Assembly (NCBI GenBank): GCA_035461345.1
Contig: DATHVJ010000114.1
Span: 1 to 34,529 of the forward strand
Origin: DASPWW01 sp035461345
GTDB taxonomy: Bacteria; Actinomycetota; Thermoleophilia; Solirubrobacterales; 70-9
Direction: 5' to 3'
DNA: 34,529 bases
Notes under the pieces: model-generated
What the model saw: the letters and a program-made list of their open reading frames with translations, nothing else
What the model was told of the DNA's origin: nothing
Database searches by the model: none
Made by a program: the position numbers and the translations under genes
In this document: positions 7,304-15,143 of the stretch, in pieces
How positions within the stretch are numbered: the stretch's first letter is position 1
Layout: each line of letters begins with the position of its first letter

Positions 7304-8347
7304 CTACGCGGGAACGGCCTCTTGGACGTGCTCCCCGGTTTCCTCCTCCTCGCCTGCCCCCTCGAGCGAGCGGCCGGTCTTCGCCAGGAAGACGTCGTCG
7401 AGGCTCGGCGCGTGCAGCTTCAGGTCGGCGACCCTGAGCTCCTCGGCGTCGAGCCCGCGGACGACCTCGGCCAGCTCCTCGGTGCCGTCGGCGAGCCTCG
7501 CGGCGGCGGCGCCGCGTGCGGCCGGGAGCGGGTCGCCGAACCGCGACAGCACCGTCTCGAGCCGCTCGATCTCTCCCGGGTCGGAAGGGACAGCCTCGAC
7601 CGTCGGGCGGCCGATCTCGGCCTTCAGTCGTGCGGGCGTGCCCTCGGCGACGATCTTGCCGCGGTCGATGATCCCCACCCGGTCGGCCAGCGAGTCCGCC
7701 TCCTCGAGGTACTGCGTGGTCAGGAACACCGTCACGCCGTCGTCGCGGGAAAGCCTCGCGACTTCGTCCCAAAGCGCATGGCGGCTCTGGATGTCGAGGC
7801 CGGTGGTCGGCTCGTCGAGGAACAGGACGGTCGGCCGGTGAATCAGGGCGAGCGCGAGGTCGAGGCGGCGCTTCATCCCGCCCGAGTAGCCGCCGACCCG
7901 GCGATCGGCAGCGTCTGCGAGGCCCACACGGAAGAGCAGCTCGTCGCCTCGGCGCGCCGCCTCGTCGCGGCGGATCCCGTGCAGCCCGGCCTGGAGTCGC
8001 ATGTGCTCACGCCCGGTGAGGAGCTGGTCGAGGGCCGCGTCCTGGAGCGCGACGCCGATCGCGTCTCGCACCGCCGCCCCGTCGCGGAGGATGTCGCGGC
8101 CGGCGACCCGCGCCTTGCCGGCGGTCGGGGGGAGGAGCGTGGTCAGCATGTGCACCGTCGTCGACTTGCCGGCGCCGTTGGGTCCGAGGAATCCGTAGAT
8201 CTCGCCCGGGGACACGGTCAGGTCGATGCCATCCACGGCGCGCGGCCCCTTCTTGAACTCGCGCACCAGCCCCTCGGCCTCGATCCCGTTGTCTGCCCGC
8301 CGTGCGAGCGATCCTCCGTCGGTCGCCGCGCGCGCTTGTGCTGCCAT
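7304..8347 (-). CDS. ABC transporter ATP-binding protein, DrrA-like
   Basis: A 347-residue ATPase that powers the export complex. Visible motifs are Walker A G-P-N-G-A-G-K-S (55-62), signature Y-S-G-G-M-K-R (154-160), Walker B L-F-L-D-E-P (175-180) and the following T-T-G-L-D. The C-terminal part after about residue 230 is the extension typical of daunorubicin-resistance (DrrA) type ATPases and ends F-L-A-K-T-G-R-S-L-E. The start at ATG 8347 is chosen because it precedes the ATPase fold; the frame is open further upstream but that covers the divergent promoter. It is transcribed away from the MarR gene across a 97-bp region that holds a palindrome. Regulation by that MarR protein is inferred. 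Confidence 0.93.
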   Translation of the reverse strand: MAAQARAATDGGSLARRADNGIEAEGLVREFKKGPRAVDGIDLTVSPGEIYGFLGPNGAGKSTTVHMLTTLLPPTAGKARVAGRDILRDGAAVRDAIGVALQDAALDQLLTGREHMRLQAGLHGIRRDEAARRGDELLFRVGLADAADRRVGGYSGGMKRRLDLALALIHRPTVLFLDEPTTGLDIQSRHALWDEVARLSRDDGVTVFLTTQYLEEADSLADRVGIIDRGKIVAEGTPARLKAEIGRPTVEAVPSDPGEIERLETVLSRFGDPLPAARGAAAARLADGTEELAEVVRGLDAEELRVADLKLHAPSLDDVFLAKTGRSLEGAGEEEETGEHVQEAVPA

Positions 8348-8399
8348 CAAGCTTCGCCTCGCTTCGGATGCGGTCCGATGTAGTCGACACCGTCTATAT

Positions 8400-8412
8400 T
8401 TGAGCAACTCAA
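8400..8412. promoter_or_regulatory. Candidate MarR operator in the divergent ABC/marR region
   Basis: TTGAG-CAA-CTCAA, an exact 5-3-5 inverted repeat, sits in the AT-richest part of the 97-bp region between the ABC ATPase and MarR starts, next to TATATT (8395-8400). TTGAGC could also act as a -35 for marR, with TAGAGT (8425-8430) as a -10, although the 19-nt spacer is long. Position and symmetry fit an autoregulatory MarR site; binding is inferred. Confidence 0.45.
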
Positions 8413-8444
8413 CTGTCGAGAAAGTAGAGTAACATCGATCGCAG

Positions 8445-8960
8445 ATGAGCGCTTCCCCGTCGAGCCCCACGCCTACCGAGCCCACTGCCCGCGCCGCCGC
8501 GCGTCCGGTCTCCGCCGCGCTCGACATCGGCGACTACGTTTCCGGGACCGCCGGTGAGGCGTGGGCGCTGATGACCCGGCTTCTGTTCCGCCACGGCAAG
8601 CCCCGGTTCCCCGCGATCGCGCGCGAGCTCGACCTCCATCCCGGCCAGGCGATCGCACTGCGCCTCCTCGACGAGCCGCGGTCGATGGGAGAGATGGCGG
8701 AGGCGATGCACTGCGACAACTCGAACATCACCGGGATCGTCGATCGCCTCGAGGAGCGCGAGATCGTCGAGCGCCGCGCCGCCGAGCACGACCGTCGCGT
8801 GAAGCTGATCGCGCTCACCCCTCGAGGGAGGCGCCTGCGCGAGGAGCTCAACAAGCGCATGGCGGAGCCGCCCGAGCCGCTGACGAGGCTGTCCGCGCGC
8901 GACCAGCAGGCGCTCCGCGAGATCCTGAGCAGGGCTCTCGACGCCGCCGAGGAGGGCTGA
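8445..8960 (+). CDS. MarR-family transcriptional regulator
   Basis: A 171-residue DNA-binding protein. The winged-helix core spans about residues 60-135: the recognition part M-G-E-M-A-E-A-M-H-C-D-N-S-N-I-T-G-I-V-D-R-L-E is followed by the wing A-E-H-D-R-R-V-K-L-I-A-L-T-P-R-G, the standard MarR signature (D-R-R and L-T-x-x-G). A disordered Ser/Pro/Ala-rich N-terminus of about 35 residues precedes it. It faces the ABC exporter operon, the common layout in which MarR represses an efflux system and itself until a ligand releases it. Its TGA at 8958-8960 shares its A with the probable ATC start of the next gene. The inducer is unknown. Confidence 0.92.
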   Translation: MSASPSSPTPTEPTARAAARPVSAALDIGDYVSGTAGEAWALMTRLLFRHGKPRFPAIARELDLHPGQAIALRLLDEPRSMGEMAEAMHCDNSNITGIVDRLEEREIVERRAAEHDRRVKLIALTPRGRRLREELNKRMAEPPEPLTRLSARDQQALREILSRALDAAEEG

Positions 8961-9229
8961 TCGCCGAGCTGCGGGTTCGCCTGCAGCCGCGGGCGCGCTG
9001 CGACGAGATCGTCGGCGAGCGCGCGGGGTCGGTGGTGGCGCGGGTCACAGCACCGCCGGTCGACGGGAGGGCGAACACGGCTCTCGTGGCGCTGGTCGCG
9101 AAGCGCGCGGGCGTGCCGAAGCGCAACGTCACCATCGCCCGCGGTCAGCGCTCGCGCGACAAGCTGGTCCGGGTGCGCGGCGTCGCCGCGGCCGAGCTGC
9201 GTCGATCTCTCGGCCTCAGCTCGGGGTGA
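8960..9229 (+). CDS. DUF167 (YggU) family protein with a non-canonical start
   Basis: An 89-residue small protein of the DUF167/YggU family. Typical features are L-R-V-R-L-Q-P-R-A near the start, V-T-A-P-P-V-D-G-R-A-N in the middle and I-A-R-G-Q-R-S-R-D-K near the end, covering the whole family length. The function of the family is unknown. There is no ATG, GTG or TTG in frame between the family's normal N-terminus and the middle of the overlapping marR gene. The likely start is ATC at 8960, in the arrangement TGATC where TGATG would be usual, with AGGAGGG at 8950-8956. CTG at 8957 is the alternative. The 3' end overlaps the convergent hydrolase by 14 bp. Confidence 0.82.
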   Translation: MAELRVRLQPRARCDEIVGERAGSVVARVTAPPVDGRANTALVALVAKRAGVPKRNVTIARGQRSRDKLVRVRGVAAAELRRSLGLSSG

Positions 9230-10106
9230 CGTTCGGCGCCGGCTCGCGTACGAACCCTGCGATCAGCTCGGACAGTCGCTCCGGGCTGTCCTCCATCGAG
9301 AACGTGCGCGCGTCGGGGACGAGCTCGAAGCGGGCGTGCGGGAGGTCCGCGGCGAGCCGCCGCCCGTCGTCCTGCGGAAAGAAGCGATCCTCCTCCGACC
9401 ACGCGATCAGGGCCGGGCGGTCGAAGCCGCCGAGGCGGTCGGCCGCGGCGTTGGTCTGCGAGGGGTCGGATCCGCGCACGAAGCCGCGCACGTCGCGCCG
9501 CACGCCGGCGTCGCCGATCGCGGGGCGGACGTAGCTGTCCTCGGCGGCGCGCTCGATCGGGCGCTTTACCAGCCACCCGTAGGCGATCGGGGTGTGGCGC
9601 TGGGAGCGCAGCCGCATCGGCTGCAGCAGCGCCCACAGCAGTCCGGGCACGGCGGCCGCCGGCTTGAAGTACGAGAACATCTTCGGCGGGAAGTTGTCGC
9701 GGTAGTCGCACGACGTCAGGACGAGTCGCCCCACCCGCTCGGGCCGGGTCGTGACGACGATCTGTGAGATCGCTCCGCCGGAGTCGTTGCCGACCAGCGT
9801 CGCCCCATCGAGGTCGAGGACGTCGAGCGCGTCGGCGACCATCGCGGCCGCGGCGGGCGCACCCTTCGGCGCGTCCTCGGGCAGCGCCAGCTCGTGCGAG
9901 CCGAGCGGCATGTCGAGCGCGATGCAGCGGAAGTCAGGCGCCAGCCTTGCCACCACCTTGCGCCACAGGTTCGCGTTCACCAGCAGCCCGTGGACGAACA
10001 CGATCGGAGCGCCCGATCCGGTCTCGAACATGCGCAGCGGGCCGCCGGGAAGCTCGAGGGTCCGTCCGCGTCCGAGCGCCGGGTCTCGCCAGTACGCGTT
10101 TTCCAT
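9216..10106 (-). CDS. Alpha/beta hydrolase with an Asp nucleophile
   Basis: A 296-residue alpha/beta-hydrolase-fold enzyme. The oxyanion region V-F-V-H-G-L-L is at 37-43. The nucleophile elbow is G-N-D-S-G-G with Asp108, which is the type used by haloalkane dehalogenases and epoxide hydrolases rather than the Ser of esterases. A candidate acid lies in A-W-S-E-E-D-R-F-F-P. In the usual His position near the C-terminus I see D-A-R-T-F-S-M-E-D-S-P-E-R-L with no His, so catalysis may differ from the classical triad. The ATG at 10106 has GAGGAGGG at good spacing. It is divergent from a TetR gene with palindromic operators between them, so it is probably that regulator's target. The substrate is unknown. 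Confidence 0.85.
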   Translation of the reverse strand: MENAYWRDPALGRGRTLELPGGPLRMFETGSGAPIVFVHGLLVNANLWRKVVARLAPDFRCIALDMPLGSHELALPEDAPKGAPAAAAMVADALDVLDLDGATLVGNDSGGAISQIVVTTRPERVGRLVLTSCDYRDNFPPKMFSYFKPAAAVPGLLWALLQPMRLRSQRHTPIAYGWLVKRPIERAAEDSYVRPAIGDAGVRRDVRGFVRGSDPSQTNAAADRLGGFDRPALIAWSEEDRFFPQDDGRRLAADLPHARFELVPDARTFSMEDSPERLSELIAGFVREPAPNVTPS

Positions 10107-10125
10107 GCCCGCCCTCCTCGCTGCA

Positions 10126-10136
10126 TACAGTTTGTA
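10126..10136. promoter_or_regulatory. Second, weaker TetR operator-like site
   Basis: TACA-GTT-TGTA, an exact 4-3-4 inverted repeat 20 bp upstream of the hydrolase start. It has the same core (TACA-N3-TGTA) as the stronger palindrome at 10160-10178, so both may bind the adjacent TetR protein. Inferred from sequence only. Confidence 0.4.
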
Positions 10137-10159
10137 GGTGAACAGCCGCGACGGTACCA

Positions 10160-10178
10160 TACATACACCATGTATGTA
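10160..10178. promoter_or_regulatory. TetR operator palindrome
   Basis: TACATACA-CCA-TGTATGTA is a perfect 8-3-8 inverted repeat in the 119-bp region between the hydrolase and the TetR gene. It is much more AT-rich than its surroundings. Perfect symmetry, length and position are those of a TetR-family autoregulatory operator controlling both divergent genes. Binding is inferred. Confidence 0.75.
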
Positions 10179-10225
10179 ACAGTCCCCAGCGCGAATGCTG
10201 TCACAGTCCGCGCGGGGCGTGGGAG

Positions 10226-10816
10226 GTGAGCCGCCAGGCCGAGCGCTCCGAGGCGACCAGGGCAAAGCTGGTCGCTGCGGCACGAACGCTGTTCGCGCGC
10301 CGCGGCTACGCCGATGTCGGGACCGAGGAGATCGTGAAGCGTGCCAAGGTGACGCGCGGGGCCCTGTACCACCACTTCGAGGACAAGCGCGACCTCTTCC
10401 GGGCCGTGCATCGGCAGGTCGAAGCGGAGCTGACCGAGACGATTGCAGCCCAGCTCGCCGCCGCGGGGGCCCAGGACCCGATCGAGGTCCTGATCGGGGG
10501 CATGCGCACCTTCCTCGACGCGTGCACGGATCCCGAGGTGCAGCGGATCGCGCTCATGGACGCCCCGGCGGTGCTCGGGTGGGCGGAGTGGCGCAGCATC
10601 GGGGAGCAGTACGGGCTCGGCCTCGTGAACACGGCGCTCGAGATGGCGATCGAAGCCGGTTCGCTGCGGCGCCAGCCGGTCCGCCCTCTGGCCCATGTCC
10701 TGCTCGCCGCGATGAGCGAGGCGGGAATGCTGATCGCGACGGCCGACGATCAGGCCGCGGCGCGGGACGAGGTCGAGTCGGCGCTGATCGCGCTGCTCGA
10801 GGGCCTGCGCGCGTAG
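10226..10816 (+). CDS. TetR-family transcriptional regulator
   Basis: A 196-residue repressor. The N-terminal HTH spans about residues 10-55: A-T-R-A-K-L-V-A-A-A-R-T-L-F-A-R-R-G-Y-A, then V-G-T-E-E-I-V-K-R-A-K-V-T-R-G-A-L-Y-H-H-F-E-D-K, the standard TetR signature. The C-terminal ligand-binding part contains D-A-P-A-V-L-G-W-A-E-W-R, a stretch common in TetR_C domains. The GTG at 10226 is the only usable start; GGGAG directly abuts it, so initiation may rely little on a Shine-Dalgarno sequence. It is divergent from the hydrolase with a perfect palindrome between. It probably represses the hydrolase and itself; the ligand is unknown. Confidence 0.92.
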   Translation: MSRQAERSEATRAKLVAAARTLFARRGYADVGTEEIVKRAKVTRGALYHHFEDKRDLFRAVHRQVEAELTETIAAQLAAAGAQDPIEVLIGGMRTFLDACTDPEVQRIALMDAPAVLGWAEWRSIGEQYGLGLVNTALEMAIEAGSLRRQPVRPLAHVLLAAMSEAGMLIATADDQAAARDEVESALIALLEGLRA

Positions 10817-11013
10817 ACGCCTGGCGCTGCTGCCGCGATGGCGGGGCTCGCGCTCGCGGGGCTCACGCCGCCCGAGTCGGCGCGCGAGGCGCCGCAGCGG
10901 TCGGCGTCAGGTGCGAACGGCGGATCGAACGCGACGTCGGCGAGCCGGGCAGGTCGGCGAAGCCCTCGTCCGACGCCGCGGGCCCGGGCGCGGGGAGAAC
11001 CCGAGCGAGCTAG

Positions 11014-13275
11014 CTATCCGGCGGGTTCGAGCTCGACCGGGATCCCGTTGAGTACGGCGTTCCCTGACAGCGGGTCCACTTCCGTCGGCGCGACGAGGTT
11101 CGAGTTCACCCCGGCGTGCTCGGCGGCGACGCGGAGGCGCACGCCAGGCTCGTCGTGTCCCCACCCGTGCGGGATCGAGACGACGCCCGGCATGATCTCG
11201 TCGGTCACCTCGATCGGAGCGGTCAGCTCGCCGGCGGTCGAGGTCAGGCGCGCCGAGCTCCCGTCGCCGAGCCCGAGCCGCTCGGCGTCGGCCGGGTTGA
11301 CCCACATCGTGCAGCGGTCCTTGCCCTTGACCAGCGCCGGCAGGTTGTGCATCCACGAGTTGTTCGAGCGCAGCTGGCGGCGGCCGATCAGCACCATGCT
11401 GTTCGCCGCGTCGCCGTTGGCTCCCGCGGCGGCGTCGAGGGCCGCTTGCAGGCGCGGCACGTCGGCGACGATCCGCTCCGGAGCCAACTCGATCTTCCCC
11501 GACGGCGTGCGGAGCACGTCGGGAATCCGCGGACGCATCGGGCCGAGGTCGATCCCGTGGGGGGCCGCCTCCAGCCGCTCGAGCGTCAGCCCGTCGGGGT
11601 CGGCGCCGAACCCGTCGCCGAACGGGCCCGCGCGTAGCATGAAGTCCAGCACCCGCTCCGGGCCTCGGCGCGGCTCCAGCGCCTCGATCAGCTCCTCGGG
11701 GTCGCGGCCGTCGAGCCGCGAGCCGGGAAGGCCGACCTCGCGGCGGACGAGCGTCTCGACCACGATCCGGTCCCACGCCTCGAGGTCCGCGTCAGGTCCC
11801 TGCCCGGCGGCGATGGCGGCCACGCGCAGGACCGTCTCCCACTCGTCGGGCTGGTCCGAGGCCCGCGCCAGCACCGGCGGCGAGTAGTTGGCGACGCTGC
11901 GGATCGCGAGCTGGTAGAGGGCGAAGTCGTAATGCGCCTTTGCCAGCGGCTCGGGCGCCGGAAGTATCACGTCTGCGTGGCGGGTGGTCTCGTTGACGTA
12001 GATGTCGAGCGAGAGCACGAGGTCGAGGTCCTCGATCGCCCGCTCGAGCGCGCCGGCGTCCGGCGTCGAGACGACGGGATTGCCGGCGATCGTGACCAGG
12101 GCGCGAACCTGGCCCTCACCCGGCGTCGTCATCTCGTCGGCGAGGCCGGCGACCGGCAGCTCGCCGAACGTCTCCGGCATCCCGCGCACCCGGCTCGTCC
12201 ACCTGCCCACCTTGACGCCCTTGCCGGTGGGACCGCGGCCGGCCGAGTTGCGCTGCCCCACGGCGGCGAGCGGGAACATCGCGCCGCCCTCCCGATCGAG
12301 GTTGCCGGTCAGGTAGTTGAGGACGTCGACGAGCCAGCTGGCGAGGGTTCCGAAGCGCTGTGTGGTGGTGCCGATGCGCGCGTACACGGCCGCGCGCTCC
12401 GCCGCCGCCAGCTCGCGTGCCATGCGACGGATCTCGCCCGCCGCGATCCCGCACAGGTGGGAGACCGCCTCCGGCGTGAACGGCGTCGCGAGCTCACCGA
12501 TCTGCTCCGCACCGTTGGCGTGCTCGGCGAGCGATCCGGGATCGGCGAGCCCCTCGCCGAGGAGCACGTTGGCGATCGCGAGCAGCAACGCGGCGTCGGT
12601 GCCCGGACGAATGAAGTGGTGCTCGCTCGCCTCGCGCGCGGTCCGCGTGCGCCGCGGGTCGACGACCACCACCTTGCCGCCCCGCTCCCGGATCGCGCGG
12701 ATCCGGCCGCGCATGTCCGGCGCCGTCAGCAGCGAGCCGTTCGAGACCAGGGGGTTGGCGCCCAGGATCAGCAGGTGGTCGGTTCGGTCGACGTCCGGCA
12801 CCGGGACGCTGAGCCCGCCGCCGAACATCAGGCCCGCGGCGACCTGCTTCGGCATCTGGTCGACGGTCGACGCCGAGTACACGTTCTTCGACCCCAGCGC
12901 CTTGAGGAACGCCTGCCCGTAGATCATCGGGCCGAGGCTGTGGGCGGAGGGGTTGCCGAGGTAGACCGCGACCGCGTCGCGCCCGCCCTCCTCCAGGACG
13001 GCGGATAGCCGCCGGTCGACCTCGGCGAACGCGTCGTCCCAGCTCGTCTCGACGAGCTCTCCGTCCTGGCGCACGAGGGGACGCGTGAGCCGGTCGGGGT
13101 CCTCGTTGAGCTGCTTCAGGCCCTGCGACTTCGGGCACAGGAAGCCGTGGCTGAAGACGTCCTCGTCGTCGCCCCGTACCGACACGACCTCGGTCCCGCG
13201 CACCGTGACCTCGAGGCCGCAGGTCGCCTCGCAGAACGGGCAGGTGCGGTAGTGGACCGTGTCCGTGGCCACCAC
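11014..13275 (-). CDS. Molybdopterin-dependent oxidoreductase (formate dehydrogenase/nitrate reductase superfamily)
   Basis: A 753-residue Mo/W-bis-MGD enzyme. Cys12, Cys15, Cys19 (C-P-F-C-E-A-T-C) and Cys47 followed by P-K bind an N-terminal [4Fe-4S] cluster. Cofactor-binding regions are visible, such as G-A-N-P-L-V-S-N and V-V-D-P-R-R-T-R-T-A, and the C-terminal molydop-binding domain includes V-N-P-A-D-A-E-R-L-G-L. There is no Tat signal, so it is cytoplasmic. The place where Fdh/Nap enzymes carry the Mo-ligating Cys or Sec reads S-T-V-D-Q-M-P-K-Q-V with no Cys, Sec or obvious Ser in register. It lies 16 bp downstream of an acyl-CoA dehydrogenase in the same direction, which suggests a shared electron-transfer role. 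The substrate is unknown. Confidence 0.9.
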   Translation of the reverse strand: MVATDTVHYRTCPFCEATCGLEVTVRGTEVVSVRGDDEDVFSHGFLCPKSQGLKQLNEDPDRLTRPLVRQDGELVETSWDDAFAEVDRRLSAVLEEGGRDAVAVYLGNPSAHSLGPMIYGQAFLKALGSKNVYSASTVDQMPKQVAAGLMFGGGLSVPVPDVDRTDHLLILGANPLVSNGSLLTAPDMRGRIRAIRERGGKVVVVDPRRTRTAREASEHHFIRPGTDAALLLAIANVLLGEGLADPGSLAEHANGAEQIGELATPFTPEAVSHLCGIAAGEIRRMARELAAAERAAVYARIGTTTQRFGTLASWLVDVLNYLTGNLDREGGAMFPLAAVGQRNSAGRGPTGKGVKVGRWTSRVRGMPETFGELPVAGLADEMTTPGEGQVRALVTIAGNPVVSTPDAGALERAIEDLDLVLSLDIYVNETTRHADVILPAPEPLAKAHYDFALYQLAIRSVANYSPPVLARASDQPDEWETVLRVAAIAAGQGPDADLEAWDRIVVETLVRREVGLPGSRLDGRDPEELIEALEPRRGPERVLDFMLRAGPFGDGFGADPDGLTLERLEAAPHGIDLGPMRPRIPDVLRTPSGKIELAPERIVADVPRLQAALDAAAGANGDAANSMVLIGRRQLRSNNSWMHNLPALVKGKDRCTMWVNPADAERLGLGDGSSARLTSTAGELTAPIEVTDEIMPGVVSIPHGWGHDEPGVRLRVAAEHAGVNSNLVAPTEVDPLSGNAVLNGIPVELEPAG

Positions 13276-13291
13276 GGGAGAGCGTATCGCC

Positions 13292-15043
13292 TCAGTCTTC
13301 GAACAGCGCGTACCCGTACTCGCCGCGCTTGTACGCGAGCTTGGCGATCGCCGACATGCGCTCGTCGTCGTTTGCGCCGATCTGGTCGAAGCGCCCCTGG
13401 ACGCGATCGGCGGCGCGGGAGCAGAAGGTCTCCGCGATGTAGCGCTCCTGGCCCGAGGGCTCGACGCCCTGGTCGTCGAAGATCGAGCTGACGCGGGACA
13501 GCACCGCGACCTGCGCGTAGATGTCCGCGAGCGAGTCGGCGACCCGCTTGTGCGCGTACCCGCGGTGGACGATCTCCCGCTTGTGCTCGCGCAGCAGCGA
13601 CTCGCCGACGTCGCGCAGACGCTTCACCTGGCCCGAGACGGCGTCGGCGTGAGCCGCGAGCTCGGGGTGAACGCCGCCGAGTTTGTCCGGCATCACCTCG
13701 CGCTGGATCCGCCCGCCGACGTAGTCGATCAGGACCCCCACCGAGCCGATCGGGTCGGTCAGCTCGAGGTCGCCGACCCCCGACAGCTTCTCGCCGAGCG
13801 GCTTCATCCCGGACAGGGCGACGAACGACCGCAGGACGTCGTTCGCCCCCTCGAAGATCGGGAAGATGCGGATGTCGCGCAGGACCTTCTCGTACGGCTC
13901 GTCGCGCATGTATCCGGCGCCGCCCTTGAGCTGCATGGCCCGGTTCGCGGCGTACCACAGGAACTCCGTCCCCGACACCTTGCACAGGGCCGACTCGAGC
14001 GAGTAGTCGGGGACGCCGCGGTCGACGAGCCCGCAGGTCAGGTAGGTCATCGACTCGAGCCCGAACAGGTACGAGACCATCCATCCGATCTTGTCCTGCA
14101 CCAGCTCGAGATCGGCCAGCGGCGCGCCGAACTGCCGCCGCTCCTTGACGTGGTCGATGATCCGGTCCAGCAGCCCCTTGGTGGCGCCGACCGAGCCGGT
14201 GCCGAGCCCGATGCGGCCGTTGTTGAGGATCTCCATCGCGATCCGGAATCCATCGCCCGGCTCGCCGAGCACGTTTTCGGGCGGGACCCGGACGTCCCGG
14301 AAGTAGAGGCGGCGGAGGTCGTTTCCGCGCAGGCCCATGGTGTCGTAGCGCTCGCCGACCTCGAACCCCTTCATCCCCTTCTCGAGGATCAGGCCGATGT
14401 GGCGGTCCTTCCCGCCGAGCTCGCAGCGCGCGAACGTGGTGAACACGGACCCGACCTCGCCGTTGCCGATGTAGCGCTTCTCGCCGTTGAGGCGGTAGGA
14501 GCCGTCCGGCTGCAGCACGGCGCGCGAGCTGACCTCGTAGGCGTCGGAGCCCGCGTTCGGCTCGGTGAGCGCGAACCCCGCGAGCTTGCGCCCCGCGGCG
14601 AGGTCCGGGAGCCAGCGCTGCTTTTGCTCCTCGGTGCCGAACATCGCGATCCCCTTGAACCCGATCGACTGGTGGACGCCCATCACGATCGACAGCGTCG
14701 CGTCGATCTGGGCGAAGGCCTCGAACACGCGCGCGTACCCGGTCTGGGACAGGCCTTGGCCGCCGTACTGGGGATCGACGTACAGCCCGCACAGCCCCCG
14801 ATCGCCGAGCTCGCGGACGAGGTCGTCGCCGATCCATCGCCGCTCCTCGATCTCGCGCGGGTCGATCGACTCGCCGAGCTCGCGCGCCGACGCCACGAGG
14901 GCCCGGATGTGGTCTTGCTCCGAGGAGTCGGGCTGGGGCCACGGGAGGACGAGCTCCTCGTGGATCTCCCCCAGGAACAGCGATTTCGCGAACGAGGAGA
15001 CGGCGCTGGCCGCCGGGGCGTCGGTTGCGGTCGCGGCTTCCAT
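13292..15043 (-). CDS. Acyl-CoA dehydrogenase, VLCAD/ACAD9-like long form
   Basis: A 583-residue flavoprotein that introduces the alpha-beta double bond in acyl-CoA and passes electrons to ETF. It has the FAD/substrate-binding stretch G-F-A-L-T-E-P-N-A-G-S-D (156-167), the N-G-E-K-R-Y-I-G-N-G segment, R-Q-F-G (303-306) and the catalytic Glu398 in I-F-P-I-F-E-G-A-N-D. Its C-terminal extension beyond about residue 440 is longer than in short-chain dehydrogenases and resembles the very-long-chain type. The ATG at 15043 has an AGGA-containing ribosome site just upstream. It is the first gene of an operon with the molybdopterin oxidoreductase. An imperfect inverted repeat lies upstream. Confidence 0.92.
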   Translation of the reverse strand: MEAATATDAPAASAVSSFAKSLFLGEIHEELVLPWPQPDSSEQDHIRALVASARELGESIDPREIEERRWIGDDLVRELGDRGLCGLYVDPQYGGQGLSQTGYARVFEAFAQIDATLSIVMGVHQSIGFKGIAMFGTEEQKQRWLPDLAAGRKLAGFALTEPNAGSDAYEVSSRAVLQPDGSYRLNGEKRYIGNGEVGSVFTTFARCELGGKDRHIGLILEKGMKGFEVGERYDTMGLRGNDLRRLYFRDVRVPPENVLGEPGDGFRIAMEILNNGRIGLGTGSVGATKGLLDRIIDHVKERRQFGAPLADLELVQDKIGWMVSYLFGLESMTYLTCGLVDRGVPDYSLESALCKVSGTEFLWYAANRAMQLKGGAGYMRDEPYEKVLRDIRIFPIFEGANDVLRSFVALSGMKPLGEKLSGVGDLELTDPIGSVGVLIDYVGGRIQREVMPDKLGGVHPELAAHADAVSGQVKRLRDVGESLLREHKREIVHRGYAHKRVADSLADIYAQVAVLSRVSSIFDDQGVEPSGQERYIAETFCSRAADRVQGRFDQIGANDDERMSAIAKLAYKRGEYGYALFED

Positions 15044-15084
15044 TGGATCCTCCTCGCTGTGCGGTCCGGGGGCGCTCCGAGCTT

Positions 15085-15126
15085 AGTGACTGTCCGAGGA
15101 CCTGCGCGGGTTTTCGGACGGTCACT
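15085..15126. promoter_or_regulatory. Long inverted repeat in the acyl-CoA dehydrogenase/capA divergent region
   Basis: AGTGACTGTCCGA (15085-15097) and TCGGACGGTCACT (15114-15126) are 13-nt arms matching at 12 of 13 positions, with a 16-nt spacer. It lies 42 bp from the dehydrogenase start and 18 bp from the capA-like start. It could be a two-site operator for a dimeric regulator acting on both genes, or a hairpin in either leader. The regulator is not in the window. Confidence 0.55.
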
Positions 15127-15143
15127 GCTGCTTCAATGCCCGC

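Noticed and set aside
10817..11013. 197-bp region after the TetR gene
   Set aside because: Open frames exist but only as compositional shadows; no ribosome site, domain or repeat was found.
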